This document shows, piece after piece, positions 35,898-49,047 of a DNA stretch of 64,000 nt. Source of the stretch: Chinchilla lanigera (taxonomy: Eukaryota; Chordata; Mammalia; Rodentia; Chinchillidae); contig NW_004955447.1 in the NCBI RefSeq assembly GCF_000276665.1, positions 14,053,498-14,117,497 on the forward strand. The letters run 5' to 3'. Position 1 is the first letter of the stretch. Each line of letters begins with the position of its first letter. The position numbers and the translations under genes were made by a program. The notes under the pieces are model-generated. The model searched no databases and was not told where the DNA came from. It worked only from the letters and a program-made list of their open reading frames with translations.

Positions 35898-37246
35898 AAC
35901 GAACAAGAGGAGTTAGCCCATTTCTCTCCTCATGATGGAGTTAGGTTCCAGGAAAGGCATCTGTGCTTTCTCTTCTCCAGAACCTAACTCTTGTTTGCTT
36001 CCTAGCTTGCCCTCCCAGCCCCCGCAGACCGGGTTTATCTGTCTGGATGGATGAGTCAGGCCTGCACTCATGTTTCCTGTGCAGCTCTCTTGGCAGGGAA
36101 CGCAGGAAAACAGATTTTGCTAACGTGCGTGTTTTGGGAGGCCTTTTTCCTGTGTTTTCCTGTCTTGGCTAAGGCCCATGGGTGAACCAGCACCCAGGAC
36201 CATGATGAGACTCCCTGTGTGGGCTGAGGTCACACAGGAGTTCTTTCCAGGACGGCTTGGGATGTCCCCGCATTCCAGAGCAGGCCGCACTGTGCCAGTC
36301 GGAGACCCAGGCGAAAGAGGGAATTCTTGCCTAGAGCCAGCCTTATCTTATTGTCCACATTTCACACCTGCAAACTGGAACTGTGCCTACAGAGAAACAG
36401 TCTGCGGCCCACCTGCCTGGAAAGTGTAGCTCAGTGGCTTTGCTCAGCGCCTTCCTAATCTCGTGGCTCCACACTGCACGGGCGGCCGCAGACTGACGGA
36501 GGTGTGTGATTAACCAAGCACAGGAGAAGAATTTACAGAGCTCCACTTCTTTCTCTGCCCTTATCTAGGAATGAGTTTAGGCAAATGCGTAATCCTGCAG
36601 GGCTCATCTACAGAACGAGAGTGTGGGCAGGACGGGTCTCAGGCCCTTCAAAATCTGCAATCACTGGCTGTCCAGTAACTTTGGGGAAGCGGGGAGGCAC
36701 TTGGTCCCCACACGAACGCAAATCTGTGATGTCTCCCAAACCAAGCAAGCGCTTGCCCTGGCCCGGTGGACCCAGCAACACTTCTTTCATCTTGGGAAGC
36801 TGCTTCAGTGGCTGCTCCTCGCCGGAGACCTCGTGTAGATGTTTTTAGCGTCCTCGTATACCCGGGGCTTATGCTTTGCACGGTTTCTTTCAAATCCATC
36901 TTTCCCAGGACAATGTAACTGTCCATCAACACACAGGCTCACGTGTATGCTTTTGTTTACATAGCCAGCTGCTATTTCAGTGCAGCCAAAGGAATATTTT
37001 TATGTTTATTTTTTTTAAAGAGGAAAAAACAAAATTTCAAAACAAGATAATAGGAGAGTAGCAGTAGTTAAACACTTGCCCCAATTTCCTTCCCCGGGTT
37101 TCTCCCACCAGTGTCCTCCCAGGGTTACATCTTAGAAAGGCACTAACCCCTGGGGTATTTTGTTAAGAGAGCCAATCTGTGTTCTGTCTCCCGCATTTTA
37201 CCTAAACTTTTAAACGGGATTGCTACTTTTAAAAAATAGATTTTTC

Positions 37247-37425
37247 CAGGTGTGGTGGCATATGCCTGTAATCCCAGCATTAGGGAGGCTGAGACAGGAG
37301 GATCGCTGTGAGTTTGAGGCCAGTCTGGGCTACAGAGTGAGTTCAAAGGCCTGGACCACATAGTTAGTTCAAGACCAGCCTGAACTGCACAGGGAGACCC
37401 AGTCTCAAAAAAAAAAAAAAAGAAA
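37247..37425 (+). repeat. B1 with three-fold internal repeat
   Basis: The 'gagttcaaggccagcctggg'-type unit occurs three times instead of two, making this copy longer than its neighbours. Confidence 0.8.
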
Positions 37426-38004
37426 AGATTTTTAACATATGATCTATGTTAGTAATCATGTAAAAATACAGACTGAGCAACTCTGGCCACTTTATTTCTA
37501 TAGTCGAGTAGCCGAGTCAGGAAAGTGGGAAGCGCATACACAACTATTGACCTATTTTTATCTACAAACAGCAAAGGACCAGCTCTTAAGTGGGTCAGAG
37601 CTCATCAGAATCTTGGTCCTTTCACCTTTCCTGGATGCTGAGATAGGCCCGGTATGACACTGGGTAGCCGCAGTCCTAGCAAGCCATGTCTGAGCACGGC
37701 TCGGAGACGCTGCAGGCCAAGGTGTAGACCGTGAACCCTGTTCCCTGGTGATGATCCAGCAGTTAAGTGACCTTTCTCCAAAAGCTGTTAATGTTTTTGT
37801 TCTCCTGTTTTGCTTTTCTTGATAACTTGCAGGCATAGCTCACCTGTTTGACCTGACACTGAAAACCTCTGCCATCTAGCCAGGCCTCTAGTTCTCAGGA
37901 TTTCGTATCCCTCCCCAAACACCTCTCCCTCCAACAAAACAAGACAGAACATCTCAGCCGTGCGGGGCTGTGTAGAAAGGAACCATGGTATCGTGGGGGA
38001 GGTT

Positions 38005-38110
38005 TCGGGTTTGGACTCAGAGCTCCTGGATCCGTGTCCTGGCCATACCACTCGCAGGCCGTGGGACTTCAACATGCCTGACCTCTCTGAAACACACTTT
38101 CTCTATGCAT
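38005..38110 (+). repeat. MIR
   Basis: 'gatccgtgtcctggccatac' and 'acctctctgaaacacacttt' align with MIR core. Confidence 0.5.
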
Positions 38111-38309
38111 AGAATTATTTGTCTAACTCACAAATTCTTAGGGAAACCAAACTAGAATACTAGCTGTGGAACCCTTCCGTGGGGTGTGAAATCCCATGCC
38201 GATATAAGCATTACTGTAGTCCCTGAAGACAAGCCCCAGGCTTCCCCCATCTTCGATCCCCTTGCCTGGAATCTCCTCACCTGTACCCACTTGCCACCTT
38301 GAACTGTTT

Positions 38310-38512
38310 TTTTGAGACAAGGCCCCACCGGGCTGGCCTTGAACTCAGGATTCTCTTGCCTTGGCCTCCCCACTAGCTAGGATTACACGTGTTCACCCCT
38401 TGTCCAGTTTACCACCTTTAACTTTTTTTTTTTTGTTTTTTTTTCCGGTACCACTCACGACCTTGCGCTTGCCAGGCAGGCGCTGTGCCGCTGAGCTAAA
38501 TCCCCAGCCCCC
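38310..38512 (-). repeat. B1 (38310-38395) and ID (38440-38512)
   Basis: The ID is a young type ('actcacgaccttgcgcttgc', 'gagctaaatccccagccccc'). Confidence 0.8.
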
Positions 38513-38519
38513 ACCATCT

Positions 38520-39650
38520 TTAACTTTTGAGAAGCCTCCTGTTTCCCTTTTTGTGAATTCAGCTCAGTCCACTCACTGGGAATATTTTCCCTCCCTCTCT
38601 GCTACAGGGATCCTGACTTTTCCCATATCCCATGGCTGCGTGGGCAGACACTTGGAGACACACTGATTGGCCAATGTCATATTTGTCCAGAGAGTCTGGG
38701 TCTTATTTTCTTTGTGTTCACTTTGAGATTTCTTGTCTTTAAGCGTCAATTCTACTGACTTACAGACTCAGAGACTGTGATCTCTCCTCATTCCAGCCTT
38801 GCCTTCCCTGCTTTACAGAGTAACTTCCAGGCAACAGAAGAGTGACAGCAGGTAAAGCAAGGACAGGCTGATTGGGGCTGGCGTTTTTGAGCTCTAGTTT
38901 TCAGGGTTGATTATTTTCTGGCTAGGTCTTATTTTCAGGGGAATAGGGTTGCTCTGGAACGCAAGCCTGTGGAGGAGAAGCATGGTTCTGGAGGGACCAC
39001 AGGCTCACCTGACCTTTGGGATATTCGCCTCGCCCTTGGGGTGCTTTGCATGGCGCTGCCCTGGTAGAAGTGCAGCGTCGTTACCTTTATATCCAGTCTG
39101 CTTTAGAAACCATGAAAATCGCCTTCTTTATTTCCTCCAAACAAAACTCCAAAAGGGAAAACACCATGAACTATAGAAAAATAATCGCTGCCTACAAATA
39201 GCCAAAGTGCGGAAGCAAGGATTCCCGGTGCTCTGAACACGGAGGTGAGCAGCAGTTTCCCGGCCCCAGGGTCCCTGCAGCTGGGCTAACGGTGCGCCTC
39301 TCTGCCGGCTCCTGCCCCACGCCTAACAGTGTGAGCTTGACGTGGTCCAGGCTCAGCCAGATCAGAGCAAGTGTAACTGCCGCAACAAATGATCAATACG
39401 CACTGCCATGCCAGGCCCCATTCCCCTGGGTCCTCCAGTCCCGTGATCTCAGAGACGCCTGTTCCCTGCCCATGGTAATTCTCGGCCCCTCCAAGCTGCG
39501 CTGCTGAGCTCCCCCAAACCACTCATGCACCACCACATCCACACCTCCCGAGCTGTGAACTTCCCGTCTGCAGCACTGTCTTATAGTTGTGCTGGAAGGT
39601 GGTGGGCTCACAGTGGCACACAGAGCGGTATCTCAGAGGTACCCAGGGGG
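38520..39650. other. Gene-free unique sequence
   Basis: No recognised repeat or exon in about 1.1 kb. Confidence 0.4.
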
Positions 39651-39653
39651 CAC

Positions 39654-39656
39654 GCG

Positions 39657-39691
<35 letters not shown>

Positions 39692-39692
39692 G
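39654..39692 (+). repeat. (CGCA)/(CA)n microsatellite
   Basis: A short CG-CA run followed by about 12 CA dinucleotides. Confidence 0.95.
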
Positions 39693-39699
39693 AATTAAA

Positions 39700-42060
39700 C
39701 CACAGCAGGGAAAGAGGACTTTCTGTTCCCAGCTATGCCTTAGGGACAACAGTACAGAATGAAAGAAAAAATACTAGATCTACCGAGAAGCTGGGAGAAA
39801 GTCTGAGAGCAGCCAGCAAAGCATGAATAAACAAAGGGTCTGCCTGGGGCCACATGACGAGAGATTTCGGGTCTGTAGCCGTCGCAAAAGGGTACAGAAA
39901 ACGACCAGAGGGGACAGCCGGGGAGGGAGAAGCCTGAGACCCGGCTCAGTTGTGCAGACTGATTCATGTCTGGGGCTGTCTGCCAACGCGCTGACCACAC
40001 AGAAGTGCTCCCTGAAACCGGGGCTTGCGCCCGCGGGGGACACATTCCCGGGTACCAGGGCCGAGTGCCAGCGCGTCTGCCCCCACACCCTGCTCCGGCC
40101 CTGAACACGGCTGGGGCCTTGCCAGGCAGGGGAGAAAGGAGCAGGGGGAGGCCGAGGCGGCGGGGTTTTAGATTGGGCCCAGAATCAGGGTAGGAGAGGG
40201 CTGGGACCGGGATGTCCAGCAGGAACCAACTGCCCTGTTCCTTGGGAACAGAGAGTGGCACAGAAGCACGGTGTCCAGGTTTAGGGCGCAGGGACGTGGG
40301 AAGACCCCCGGGCACCACCACGTGGTCCGAGGGCGATGCTGAGGGAGAGCCCTCCTCACCGTTGAGGCTGTCGCGCTGACCCCCCAGCCCTGCACTGGTT
40401 CCTCCCGGCTGCCTTGAAAGCTGCAGCCTCCGAGTAGGTACTTGGCCTCTCCTTCCTGAAAATCCCTGGGAATTTTACATTACTTCTCCCGGTGTGCCCA
40501 CCTCTTTCCTGTTTTCCTGCCCTGAAGCCTTGTTTTAACAGAGGGCTTCTTCCTAGGGAGCCGGGCCAGTGCAGGACCCCACACTCAGGCCAAGAGAAAC
40601 ACACAGTGTGTCCTGGCCACGCTTACATTTTTTGGAAACGTTTCCTGGTTACACCAGTGTGCAGCCACGTCTAGCAACCACCAGTACCCCATGGCCAGCA
40701 CTCTTCCAATTGGTTCTGTGTGCCGGCTGCCTGTCATTTCTGCCTCTGCGTGACGTCTTCCAACCTGTGGAACCTTCCGAAGACAGAACAAGTGTGTTAG
40801 GTAACTCCTCATCTACGTCTCTCCTGCCCAGGCAAGTCTCGCAGCTGGCTTCCAAGGATGTGCCAGGATTCCCGCAGTGTGACTGTGGTGTGGGCAGGGT
40901 GGTGCCAACGGCACGTGTAGGTCACAGGAAGCTGAAGGACCTCAGCCTTCGACTAAAGAGCCAGCCAGCATATCATGGCCCTGCGTCTCTGTGAATGCAG
41001 GTCTTTGCCTTCTCACGTTTTCCAGAACGTTCTGGCCACTAGGCTTAGCAAGTCCAGCCCTCCTGAAGTTGAGGACCACTGGGAATCCTTCGAGTCCTTC
41101 TCCCTAGGGGCAAGGCTCAGCACATCTACTTCCCGCCAGACTGCAGCCCTTGTTATGCAGGACCCATGTGTGGGCATGCGAGCCTGCAGGCTGGGAAGAC
41201 GTCCCCCTTACAGCGGGGCTGGAACCACTTCCGGCTGCCAGAGGACGCCAGGCAGTGGGAGCGTGGGTAGGAGAGGGGGGTGGGCACAAGCGCAGGGACA
41301 CAGAGTTAGGGCAGCTCACTGTCTGCGCTCCTACGAATCACAGGATTGGGTGTGACCGTCCCCGTGGGTGGGCAGCAAGTGCCTTGCAGAACTTCCCCAC
41401 CTTTCGGAATAGGAAAGAGTGAACAGAAATTTGAACACATTGGGTTGAAGGTGAGTCATCGTCCTGACAGGACAAGCCCGTGATTTGTGATTTGGACCCA
41501 GAAGCACCCAGGTGACTAGGGAGTGTCCCTCCAGGAAGGCACTCTTTGTAAAGTCAGTTATTCCAAATGCTCACACCAAATAAGACCTGGCCCTTGGATT
41601 TAACCTGTGTAGACATTAGTCAGTCTGGTGGTGTAGGTTTCCAAGTTCTGTGGAGCAGAGTGGAATTAGTTAGCTCATCCCCTGGCAGTGCTGCTGAGAC
41701 AGGCCCAGGTTAGCTCATCGGCCACACACCTGGTGGAGGGGGCCTGCCACCTGCCGCACCTGAGCGTGGTCGTCACCAGCTGCAGGATCCTCCAAGGCTG
41801 ACCCAGGATCGCATGTGACAGTCACCTGAGGGCGCAGAGTGTACCCAGCGTTCAGACCCTTGGTCAGCAGCCCCACTTCTTCCTGTGCTAGACCCATACA
41901 AGGAAGAGGGACAGAACAAGACTTCATCAAGTAACATTTGCTTGCAAGCTCCAGACTACAAGGATCAACTTTCTGTTTGTGTTCTGTGGTCTGTTCAAAC
42001 CTAGAGAAGTAATTGTGAGCTCTTGGAAAATTCAGTCTGAAGAGAAACATCTGAATACTA
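39700..42060. other. Gene-free, SINE-free unique sequence
   Basis: Moderately GC-rich. A 193-codon - strand frame at 39740-40321 overlaps several others and has no recognisable domain. Nothing else supported. Confidence 0.4.
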
Positions 42061-42063
42061 GTC

Positions 42064-42706
42064 TGATGTAGGGGAAAGAAACTCTCAACCTGAAAGATAG
42101 CTGGGACGAGTTCGTGTTCTGTAAAATCAAAGAATGAATTTTAGGAACAACGGAGGTTAAGAGCAGAATATATTCACTGCGGGAGAGAAAGCTTCTGTCT
42201 GAGAGGGACAGAAGGGGGCCCGAGTGGGTTACCCAGGAACCTGTCTTTCCTAGGGATTTTTATAGAGCAAATCCACGAGGTGAGGCAGGTCCAAGGTGGG
42301 AAACACGGGAAATCACAAGGTGGGCATGGGGTGGGACAAAACTACAGTCAGCCAATAAGATTACAAGTATAATTGCTCAGGTAAAATTGATAAATCGGGA
42401 TCAAATGGGGAAGCAAATCACATAGCAAGCAGGCATGAATACAGAACAGGGGCCTTTCCTGTAGGGGGTTGGGTTAGTGACTCTTCCTGGCTTTTTCAAG
42501 GTGATGGATGCCTATTTAGAATATCAGTCCCTGAGCTCCATCCTTAGGGAAGTCTGTGGGCAAATCTGGTTACTCTTCTGTCCACAGCTGGAGGTGTCTG
42601 CCTCCCCCCCAGTTGCAAGGTGTCTCATCTTCCACATGGGCTCCTTCGAGGGCCTGGCCCTGTCTCACTGCCTGTAATTTCTTATCTAACTCAGCTGCCT
42701 GTAACA
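42064..42706 (+). mobile_element. Solo ERV-type LTR, copy 2
   Basis: About 643 bases, beginning TGATGTAGGGGAAAG and ending CCTGTAACA, matching copy 1 throughout except for the ID insertion. The flanking tetramers AGTC/GGTC differ by one base, an imperfect duplication as expected of age. No gag/pol-like frames are adjacent. Confidence 0.8.
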
Positions 42707-42709
42707 GGT

Positions 42710-44975
42710 CTACTTGTGAAAAGACAGACTGATGCAGGATGAGATTTTCAGCATCAAGGACTGGAGCCAGACAGGGCGTCCGCACTACCAGGTGCCTTCT
42801 TCTTCTCCCCTGCCGTGCTCGGCTGATGCCCTGAGGCTGCGTGCTAATTCCCATGCCGAGTTCCGCTGGCTGCGTCACCCCACCTGTGGAAGTCCCCGAG
42901 TGGCTTGGCTTGGCGGGTGGCGGTGCTCTTTGGTTGGCCGTGCGGTCACTGCTTCCCCTGATTTCATATCAGGAAGCGTCGACTTGTCTCACCCCTTCCT
43001 CTTCTTGGCCACGGCACCTTCCTAGTATTCTTCTCCCGTGTACTTTGTTTGGGCCTTTGCTGTGTTCTGGGAATCCCATCTCAGTCTGGGGCTCTCGCCG
43101 GGTGGTCTGGCCTCCTCCCTCCCTGCGTGGCGTCTGAAACCCTCAACCTTCTTGCCCTTATTCGGTCTCTGTGCCAGTGCTCAGGATGAACTGCTCCAGA
43201 CCCAGCGTCCGGCATCAGGAGCAGCATGGTTTGTAAATCTGCCTGACTTGGAGCAGCCCTTCTGCTCAGCAGTTAGACATGTGCACAAGTGCTCGGTGAG
43301 CCCCAGAGTGTGCGTAGCACCGCCCAGCAGCACACAGAACTCTACGTCAAGGCATGAGGATGATGAGTCTTCCTCCCCAGCAGACCCAGCTCTTCCCGCT
43401 GAGACTTACTTGGAACACTGCATGTTCAGAGGAATTGGCATCCTCTGGTCATATACTAATTGATCGATGGGTGAGCAGTAGCCAGGAGGCATCGCTAATG
43501 ACAAGAGAAAGGCAAGTGAAGGATTAAAGCAAGTTGCGGTGAATAATCTTCCTGCCAGTGAACACAAGTAGCTCTAACTGAACTTTGGCTAGAAAGCCTG
43601 GCCCCAGGACACTGGAGAGTGTCTTCTCAGCACCATCCGGCAAATCACACTGTTGTTCTGGACTGGCTGCTGCCCTCTGCCCGCTGCTTACAGCCCTGGG
43701 CTCTCCCTGCCCCCCGTGAGTATAAGGACCATCGGATTCCAGAGTTCCTGGTCCAGCCCTGACTCCCTCAGCACTCGACACTCAGCCAGCCCAGCAGGGA
43801 AAGCACTAGAGAACAGTGTTGCACCAAACTGTGTGGCATGAAGTAAGTGGGAGCCAGTGCTGTAAAAAAAAAAAAAAAAGTGAAAGGGGACTACGTTTTA
43901 TCCTGAGGACTTCTTGTAAAGAGAAGGCATAGGCGAGGGGTGAGGGGAGGGAGGACCTTCCGAGACACTGCGGGCATCGCATAACCAGCGGCTCTGGAAA
44001 GGAAATGAGCGTGCTGTAGGAAAACAGGACTGCTGGGAGAAGAGGGGGTTTGGGGAGAAACGAGGAAGCGTGAATTGGGAGGGTGAAAATGCAGAGATGA
44101 CGGAGAAAGTGAGACAAGCCCTGAAGCAAAGACACGTGTAGCTGGATGTGATGATGTAGAACAGACACTGCCTAGGAGGACAATTTGATTTTTGACCACT
44201 TCCTAGGCTCAGTGAACTACGCTCAGCTCAAGACGGGGCTGTCCTGACATCTCAGTTCTTTCAGATTAGAAACTTGGCTAATGAGGTGGTGCTTTCAAGT
44301 TCCACTTTGCCATGCCCGGGGTGGAGAGCTGGCTTGAGACCTGCCCACGGTGCCTGGGTGGGTGAGGAGGTGTGGGAGACACCGGGCATGAGACCGAGGG
44401 CTCCCGGGCCAGGCAGTGGGAGCTCAGAACCTCGAGGATGTCAGAGATGCAGGCCGGGAGTTTGTGCTGGGGATGCCAGAGTTTGAGCTTCCAATCCCAC
44501 AGACGCCCGCAGACGGATGCAGGAGAGAGGGAAGTGCTGCGGGGAAAGAGACATAAGGAGTCAGGGTGCATCGTGTGCGTGCAGCAGCTCCCCACGATGG
44601 ATGCGGTCATTATGTACTGCCAACATGGACTAATAAAAAGGAAAGTTTTTAAAGCCTGGATAAGATCCAAAGCCAAGCATTCTGACCCCAAGAGAGCTTT
44701 GTCCTCTTTCTCTTAAATAGCCTGGTGAGGGCATCTTGGGCCATGGCTGGAGAGCGCTTTGAGATGAGGAAATGCCTTGCATACTTCTTTAAGGTCCCTT
44801 CCTGTGCTTTTTATAGGATAATGAACTTTAACTCTGTCCTGTGTACTACAACTTTGTTTAAAGTTAGGTTGAATCAGTTGCTGGTAAATTGAAAATGAAT
44901 TCCTTTCCAAGGTCTTTTCCTCATGTCCTTTGTGTTTTGTGAGAAGTGCCTTTCTTAGCTCTTTAGAACCAAGTG
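42710..44975. other. Gene-free, SINE-free unique sequence
   Basis: No recognised element apart from an A-run at 43864-43879. Confidence 0.4.
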
Positions 44976-44979
44976 CAAA

Positions 44980-45135
44980 AAGCTGGGCATGGTATTGCAT
45001 GCCTGTAAAACCAGTTACAGGGGAGGCTGAGGCAGGAGGATCCCTGTAAGTTCAAGACCAGCCTGGGCTACAAAGTGAGTTCAAGGCCAGCCTGAACTGC
45101 ATAGTGAAACCCTGTCTCAAAAAGACAAAAAAGCG
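44980..45135 (+). repeat. B1 with internal duplication
   Basis: 'gctgggcatggtattgcatg' to 'gaaaccctgtctcaaaaaga'. Confidence 0.85.
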
Positions 45136-45302
45136 GGGGCGGGGTAAGACTATGAACTCAGAGGGTAGACATGGATTACTGGGGAGCACTTGAAGGACCA
45201 GGAGAGATTAGATGAGAACTGACTGAAGTGTGTAAGGTAAGAGAATGGGCTCACCTGGTTTGGAGCTGAGTGAGGGGACCCTGTGGTGACTTCTCCCATC
45301 AG

Positions 45303-45318
45303 CCACAAGGCGGCGCTG
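45303..45318 (+). promoter_or_regulatory. CTCF-like site (forward orientation)
   Basis: CCACAAGGCGGCGCTG fits the CTCF core at most key positions (CCA, AGG, GGCGCT). It faces the reverse site at 49.77 kb, with IGFBP7 exon 2 in between. Confidence 0.4.
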
Positions 45319-46029
45319 TGGTGTGCATGGTGGTTTCTAGTTTCCTGAGTGACCAAGGAAGGAGAGGCAGTGGACCGTGGGTTATTCTATCGACGGGATG
45401 TCTGCTAGACAGATGTTTCAGCAGCCTGAAGCCCCGCAGAACGAGAGCAAAGATAAATAACTGGCAGAACAGAACCTTCCTGAGATGAATTACAGGACCG
45501 CAGTGCAGTCCCCGACTGGAGGCAGTGAGGTATTTTCACTGGGATGGGTGGGGTGGCATGTGAGCCTATAGCATTTGCACCCCTGTTCTTTCCGTGTCAG
45601 CCTTGTGCTCTGTGTCCCTGTGGGTCCCCGTGTCCCCCGCTGTCCTAACCATGTGTCACCTCGTCCTTGAACACTGCCGTGTCCTGCCGCCCTCCAGGGC
45701 CTCTCCGTCCCTCTGGGAATCGTGCCCAGGAGCTGCCAGGCAGGGTAAGTGACAGGGAACCTGGCACAGCCCAGAGGCAGATGTCCCCTCCGCGGCTCCG
45801 CACACAGTGCGGCGGGGAAGGCTGAGGCCCTGGGGACGCCTCCAACCCGGGAAGTCGGGTTGGACCTGCCTCCTGCGGCACGGAGTCTGCTGATCCGATC
45901 GCTCGCTGTTCCTCTGGTCGCTTTCTGATCTGACTTCCACTGAAGAGCTCAGTGTCAGAGCCTGCGGGCTCCCGGAGACCGGCTGTCCTCAGCCTGGACG
46001 TTGTCGGTTAAACCTTTCCGCGTGTTAGT

Positions 46030-46570
46030 AATCCAGACTTTGCTGGAGGATGCACGAAGAGCCCAGGGCTTCCGAAGCACCCTCCCTCCCGCTCCTCCCG
46101 CGCGGCGTCCCTGAGGAGCGCAGAGGGCTGGGGGAGCTCTGCACACCGCCTGCATCCAGGCGGGCAGAGCCTCGCACGTGGCCAGAGCAGCCCGTTCTGA
46201 AATGCCGTGTGTATCCCGAGGGCTGGAGAGCGGGGAGGCGCTCCCAGCGGTCTGGTCTTCCTCTCGAACCCCCTGGGGGTGCATCTTATTCAGAGTATTC
46301 GGGGTTAAAATGTTTCTAAAGAATTCTTGCCTGTGGAAGGCTCCGTTTCTTGGAATAAGGCGGAGGGAGGGAGAGAGAGCAGATCTGCCCTCTGTGGAGT
46401 GCCTCGGCGCGGGCAGAACTAACTGCCGTCGTTAACCGTGGCTCCGCGGGTGGAACTGGAGGGTCTGCGAAGGGTGGAGCCCCGCGGAGGCCTGCTCAGG
46501 CGCGGACAGGCGCAGGACGAGCTCTGCACACGCGGAGGGGCCTCGGGGTCCGCGTGGGGGCGTCGACCTG
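46030..46570. other. GC/CpG-rich patch, intron 1
   Basis: Unique, CpG-rich sequence, densest at 46430-46565, without a recognisable exon. The open frames on both strands are attributed to base composition. Confidence 0.4.
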
Positions 46571-46607
46571 AACCTCATCGTTCAAGAGGGACGAAAACCT
46601 GACTGCA

Positions 46608-46937
46608 GGGCTGGGGATTTAGCTCAGTGGCAAAAGCGCCTGCCTGGCAAGCGCAAGGTCGTGAGTTTGGTTCCGGAGAAAAACCAAAAAAAAAAAAAAA
46701 GAGAGAACCTGGGGTCGCTTTGCACATATTCTTACGAAGGAGGAAAAGTACGTCCCAAGAGACTTTAAAAGTCGGCTGCAACCGCGCGTGGTGGCGCATG
46801 CCTGTAATCCCAGCACCAGGGAGGCTGAGGCAGGAGGATTGTTGGGAGTTTGAGGCCAGCCTGGGCTACAAAGTGAGCTCAAGGCCAGCCTGAACTGTAT
46901 ATGAGAGCCTGTCTCAAAAAGGAAAAAAAAAAAAAAA
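46608..46937 (+). repeat. Young ID (46608-46700) and B1 (46780-46937)
   Basis: ID 'ggggatttagctcagtggca' with A-tail; B1 with internal duplication and A-tail. Confidence 0.85.
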
Positions 46938-47034
46938 TCGGCTGCTGCTACTTGAGACGAGTAGGAAAGTCTTACACCGGAAATGAAGCGCTAGAAATAG
47001 CCCGCTGCGAGCAGGGACTCTTGTCCTTTGGATG

Positions 47035-47330
47035 TTGATGACCCCGGGGGGTCGCCTGAGGGCGAGGCTGTCCCTTTCCCAGGGCCGCTGGAGCTGACCC
47101 TGCGGCCGCAGTCTGCACTGGGCCGGAAGCCCCCAGGCCCGAGTAACGGTTCTTCTGCCAAACCCAGCGCTGCGGCAAGCCCAGGCCGCGGCCTCGGGGG
47201 AACCGGCCCACCCACCCCGGACGAGCGGAAACGGTCCTGCAGTGAGGCAGGTGTGCGGGCGTCTCCCCTACCCAGAGGCTGGGGAGCCGCACCCCTCCCG
47301 CGTGCTCCCCTGGTATCTGGGAATTTGTGA
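47035..47330. other. GC-rich unique patch, intron 1
   Basis: CpG-rich, SINE-free stretch with a proline/glycine-rich open frame that matches nothing recognised. A third GC-rich stretch at 47760-48300 continues toward exon 2. Confidence 0.35.
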
Positions 47331-47415
47331 ACCAGAACGCATGCAGTGGGTGTGCTTGCTCACCTCCGAGGAAGCTCCAGGGGACTGGAGTACAGCGCCT
47401 CTCTCTGACATCCTT

Positions 47416-47705
47416 CGTTATGGTACTGGGGATCGAACCCAGGGCGTTGGCACTGAGCAACATCCCCAGCTCCTTTTATTTTTCCAGTTTTAAGACAAAG
47501 TCTCACTGAGTCATTAAATGCCGGGGCTGGGCCGGGGATATAGCTCAGCGGCACAAGCACCTGCCTGGCTAGCGCAAGATCCTGAGTTCGATTCCCGGTA
47601 CCAAAAAAAAAACGGGAAAAAAATTGCCTGGGCTGTGCTCAGACTTGTGCTCCTCCTGCCTCAGCCTCCCTCTGTGCTGGGATTACAGGCTGCGCTGCCA
47701 CACCC
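47416..47705. repeat. Inverted ID pair and B1 remnant
   Basis: ID remnant 47416-47474 (-), young ID 47523-47612 (+, ending CCCGGTACC and A-tail), B1 remnant 47635-47705 (-). Confidence 0.75.
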
Positions 47706-48732
47706 ACTGCTGAGATCCTATTGGGCACGGGTCTCCCCTTGGTTGATTAGGGCGGGGATCAGCCGGGTTCTTCTGCAGCCGCCGCCTCACCTGTGCTGGG
47801 CCGCACGGCCTCAGAGGAGCTGCTCCAGGGTGGCAGGGGCAGACAGCAGGTGTACCGCTGCTTTTCGCGCCTTTAAATGTTCCCAGATCGGTCTCACTTC
47901 AGCCCGTGCAGATACACCGAGGGGCCGGGTCTGGCTCCCAGACCGCAGTCAGCCAAGCCCAGACCCTGAGAGCCGCCTCAGGAGCTGCGGCAAGGATCCT
48001 GAGCAGAGGGGAGAAGGGGATGGATGCCCGGGAGCCAGGGTGCCCGGGTGAGGGACGGGAGGCGTCACGCTGGCCCCTCTCCAGGCTCCCACACCTCACA
48101 CAACACCAGCATCAGCGGCACATAGGTGCCGGGAAGCAGCTGGTCCTGCCGCATGTGCTGTTCTTTACCAGCCGCCTCCCCAACCTGCACCGCAGAGACC
48201 CAGAGCCTCTCCGACCCAGGCCTTCCGCTCAGGGATGCCTCCGCATCTCCTCCTGCCCCCGTCCCAGCCAGGAATGGCAGCTTTGACAGGAACCCTAAGC
48301 CTAACCCCCGGGGAAGACGCTCCTCTTGCCTGGGTTCTTGGCGCCTTTTCACATAATGGCTTTGAACTCTTTTTTTTTGTCTTTCATTTTGCAGTGAGTG
48401 TTTGTGTATCCCCCTCCAAGTAAAAATATTGATAAACAAACGAAAAGAAACACTAAAGCATTTTGGAACTAAAATGTCACTGAACTAATGGGAACATCCC
48501 AGAGGTGCAGAACAGCTGGGAAATTAAAACCCACGGAGGGGCGGTGGTTTAGGGAAGAAGATAATTTTGTTAGCAGGGGGTTTTTCTTCCTAATTATTTA
48601 TGGCGGTTTGCGGGTTCAGATGGCCGGGCCGGGCTGGGCCGCTCTGCTCTTGGGGACATGCAAGGCCGCGGTGGCTTTGCGCTCGGCCGGGCTGTGCCGC
48701 TCAGACTGACGCGGCCGCCCGCTGTCTTGCAG

Positions 48733-48842
48733 GTCCGTCCATCGTGACGCCCCCCAAGGACATCTGGAATGTCACCGGCGCCCAGGTGTACCTGAGCTGT
48801 GAGGTCATCGGAATCCCAACCCCGGTGCTCATCTGGAACAAG
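48733..48842 (+). CDS. IGFBP7: IGFBP7 exon 2 (start of Ig-like domain)
   Basis: This 110-base exon encodes residues ~159-195. It is preceded by a pyrimidine-rich tract and CAG at 48730-48732 and followed by the donor GTCAGT. It starts in phase 1: the first two bases complete a glycine codon whose G comes from exon 1. The product begins PSIVTPPKDIWNVTG. It contains the N-glycosylation sequon NVT (Asn ~171) and the first Ig disulfide cysteine in LSCEV (Cys ~181). It ends with IWNK, the conserved Trp strand of the Ig fold. Spelling is almost identical to the human protein, with no disruption. The donor has C at +3, which is suboptimal. Confidence 0.95.
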
Positions 48843-49047
48843 GTCAGTCCACGATGTCAGGGCCAAGTCCCAGCCTGACCGGTGCAGGACCTGGACATTG
48901 GCCCGAGGCCGGCTGCTGCTGGGGCCACGCCTGTGTCCCCCACAGACCGCTAGCCACAGCTGTGCCCAGCTGACCAGCCAGCTTTATGCAGCAGGGCCCT
49001 GGCCCAGATCTGAGCAGTCAGAGCGGTAACAACTGTGTATGTCTGTG

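Noticed and set aside
37680..37730. ATGTCTGAGCACGG start as a small gene
   Set aside because: The frame closes after about 13 codons with no support.
39740..40321. 193-codon - strand frame
   Set aside because: Three overlapping frames of similar length occur on both strands here, a sign of base composition. No motif seen.
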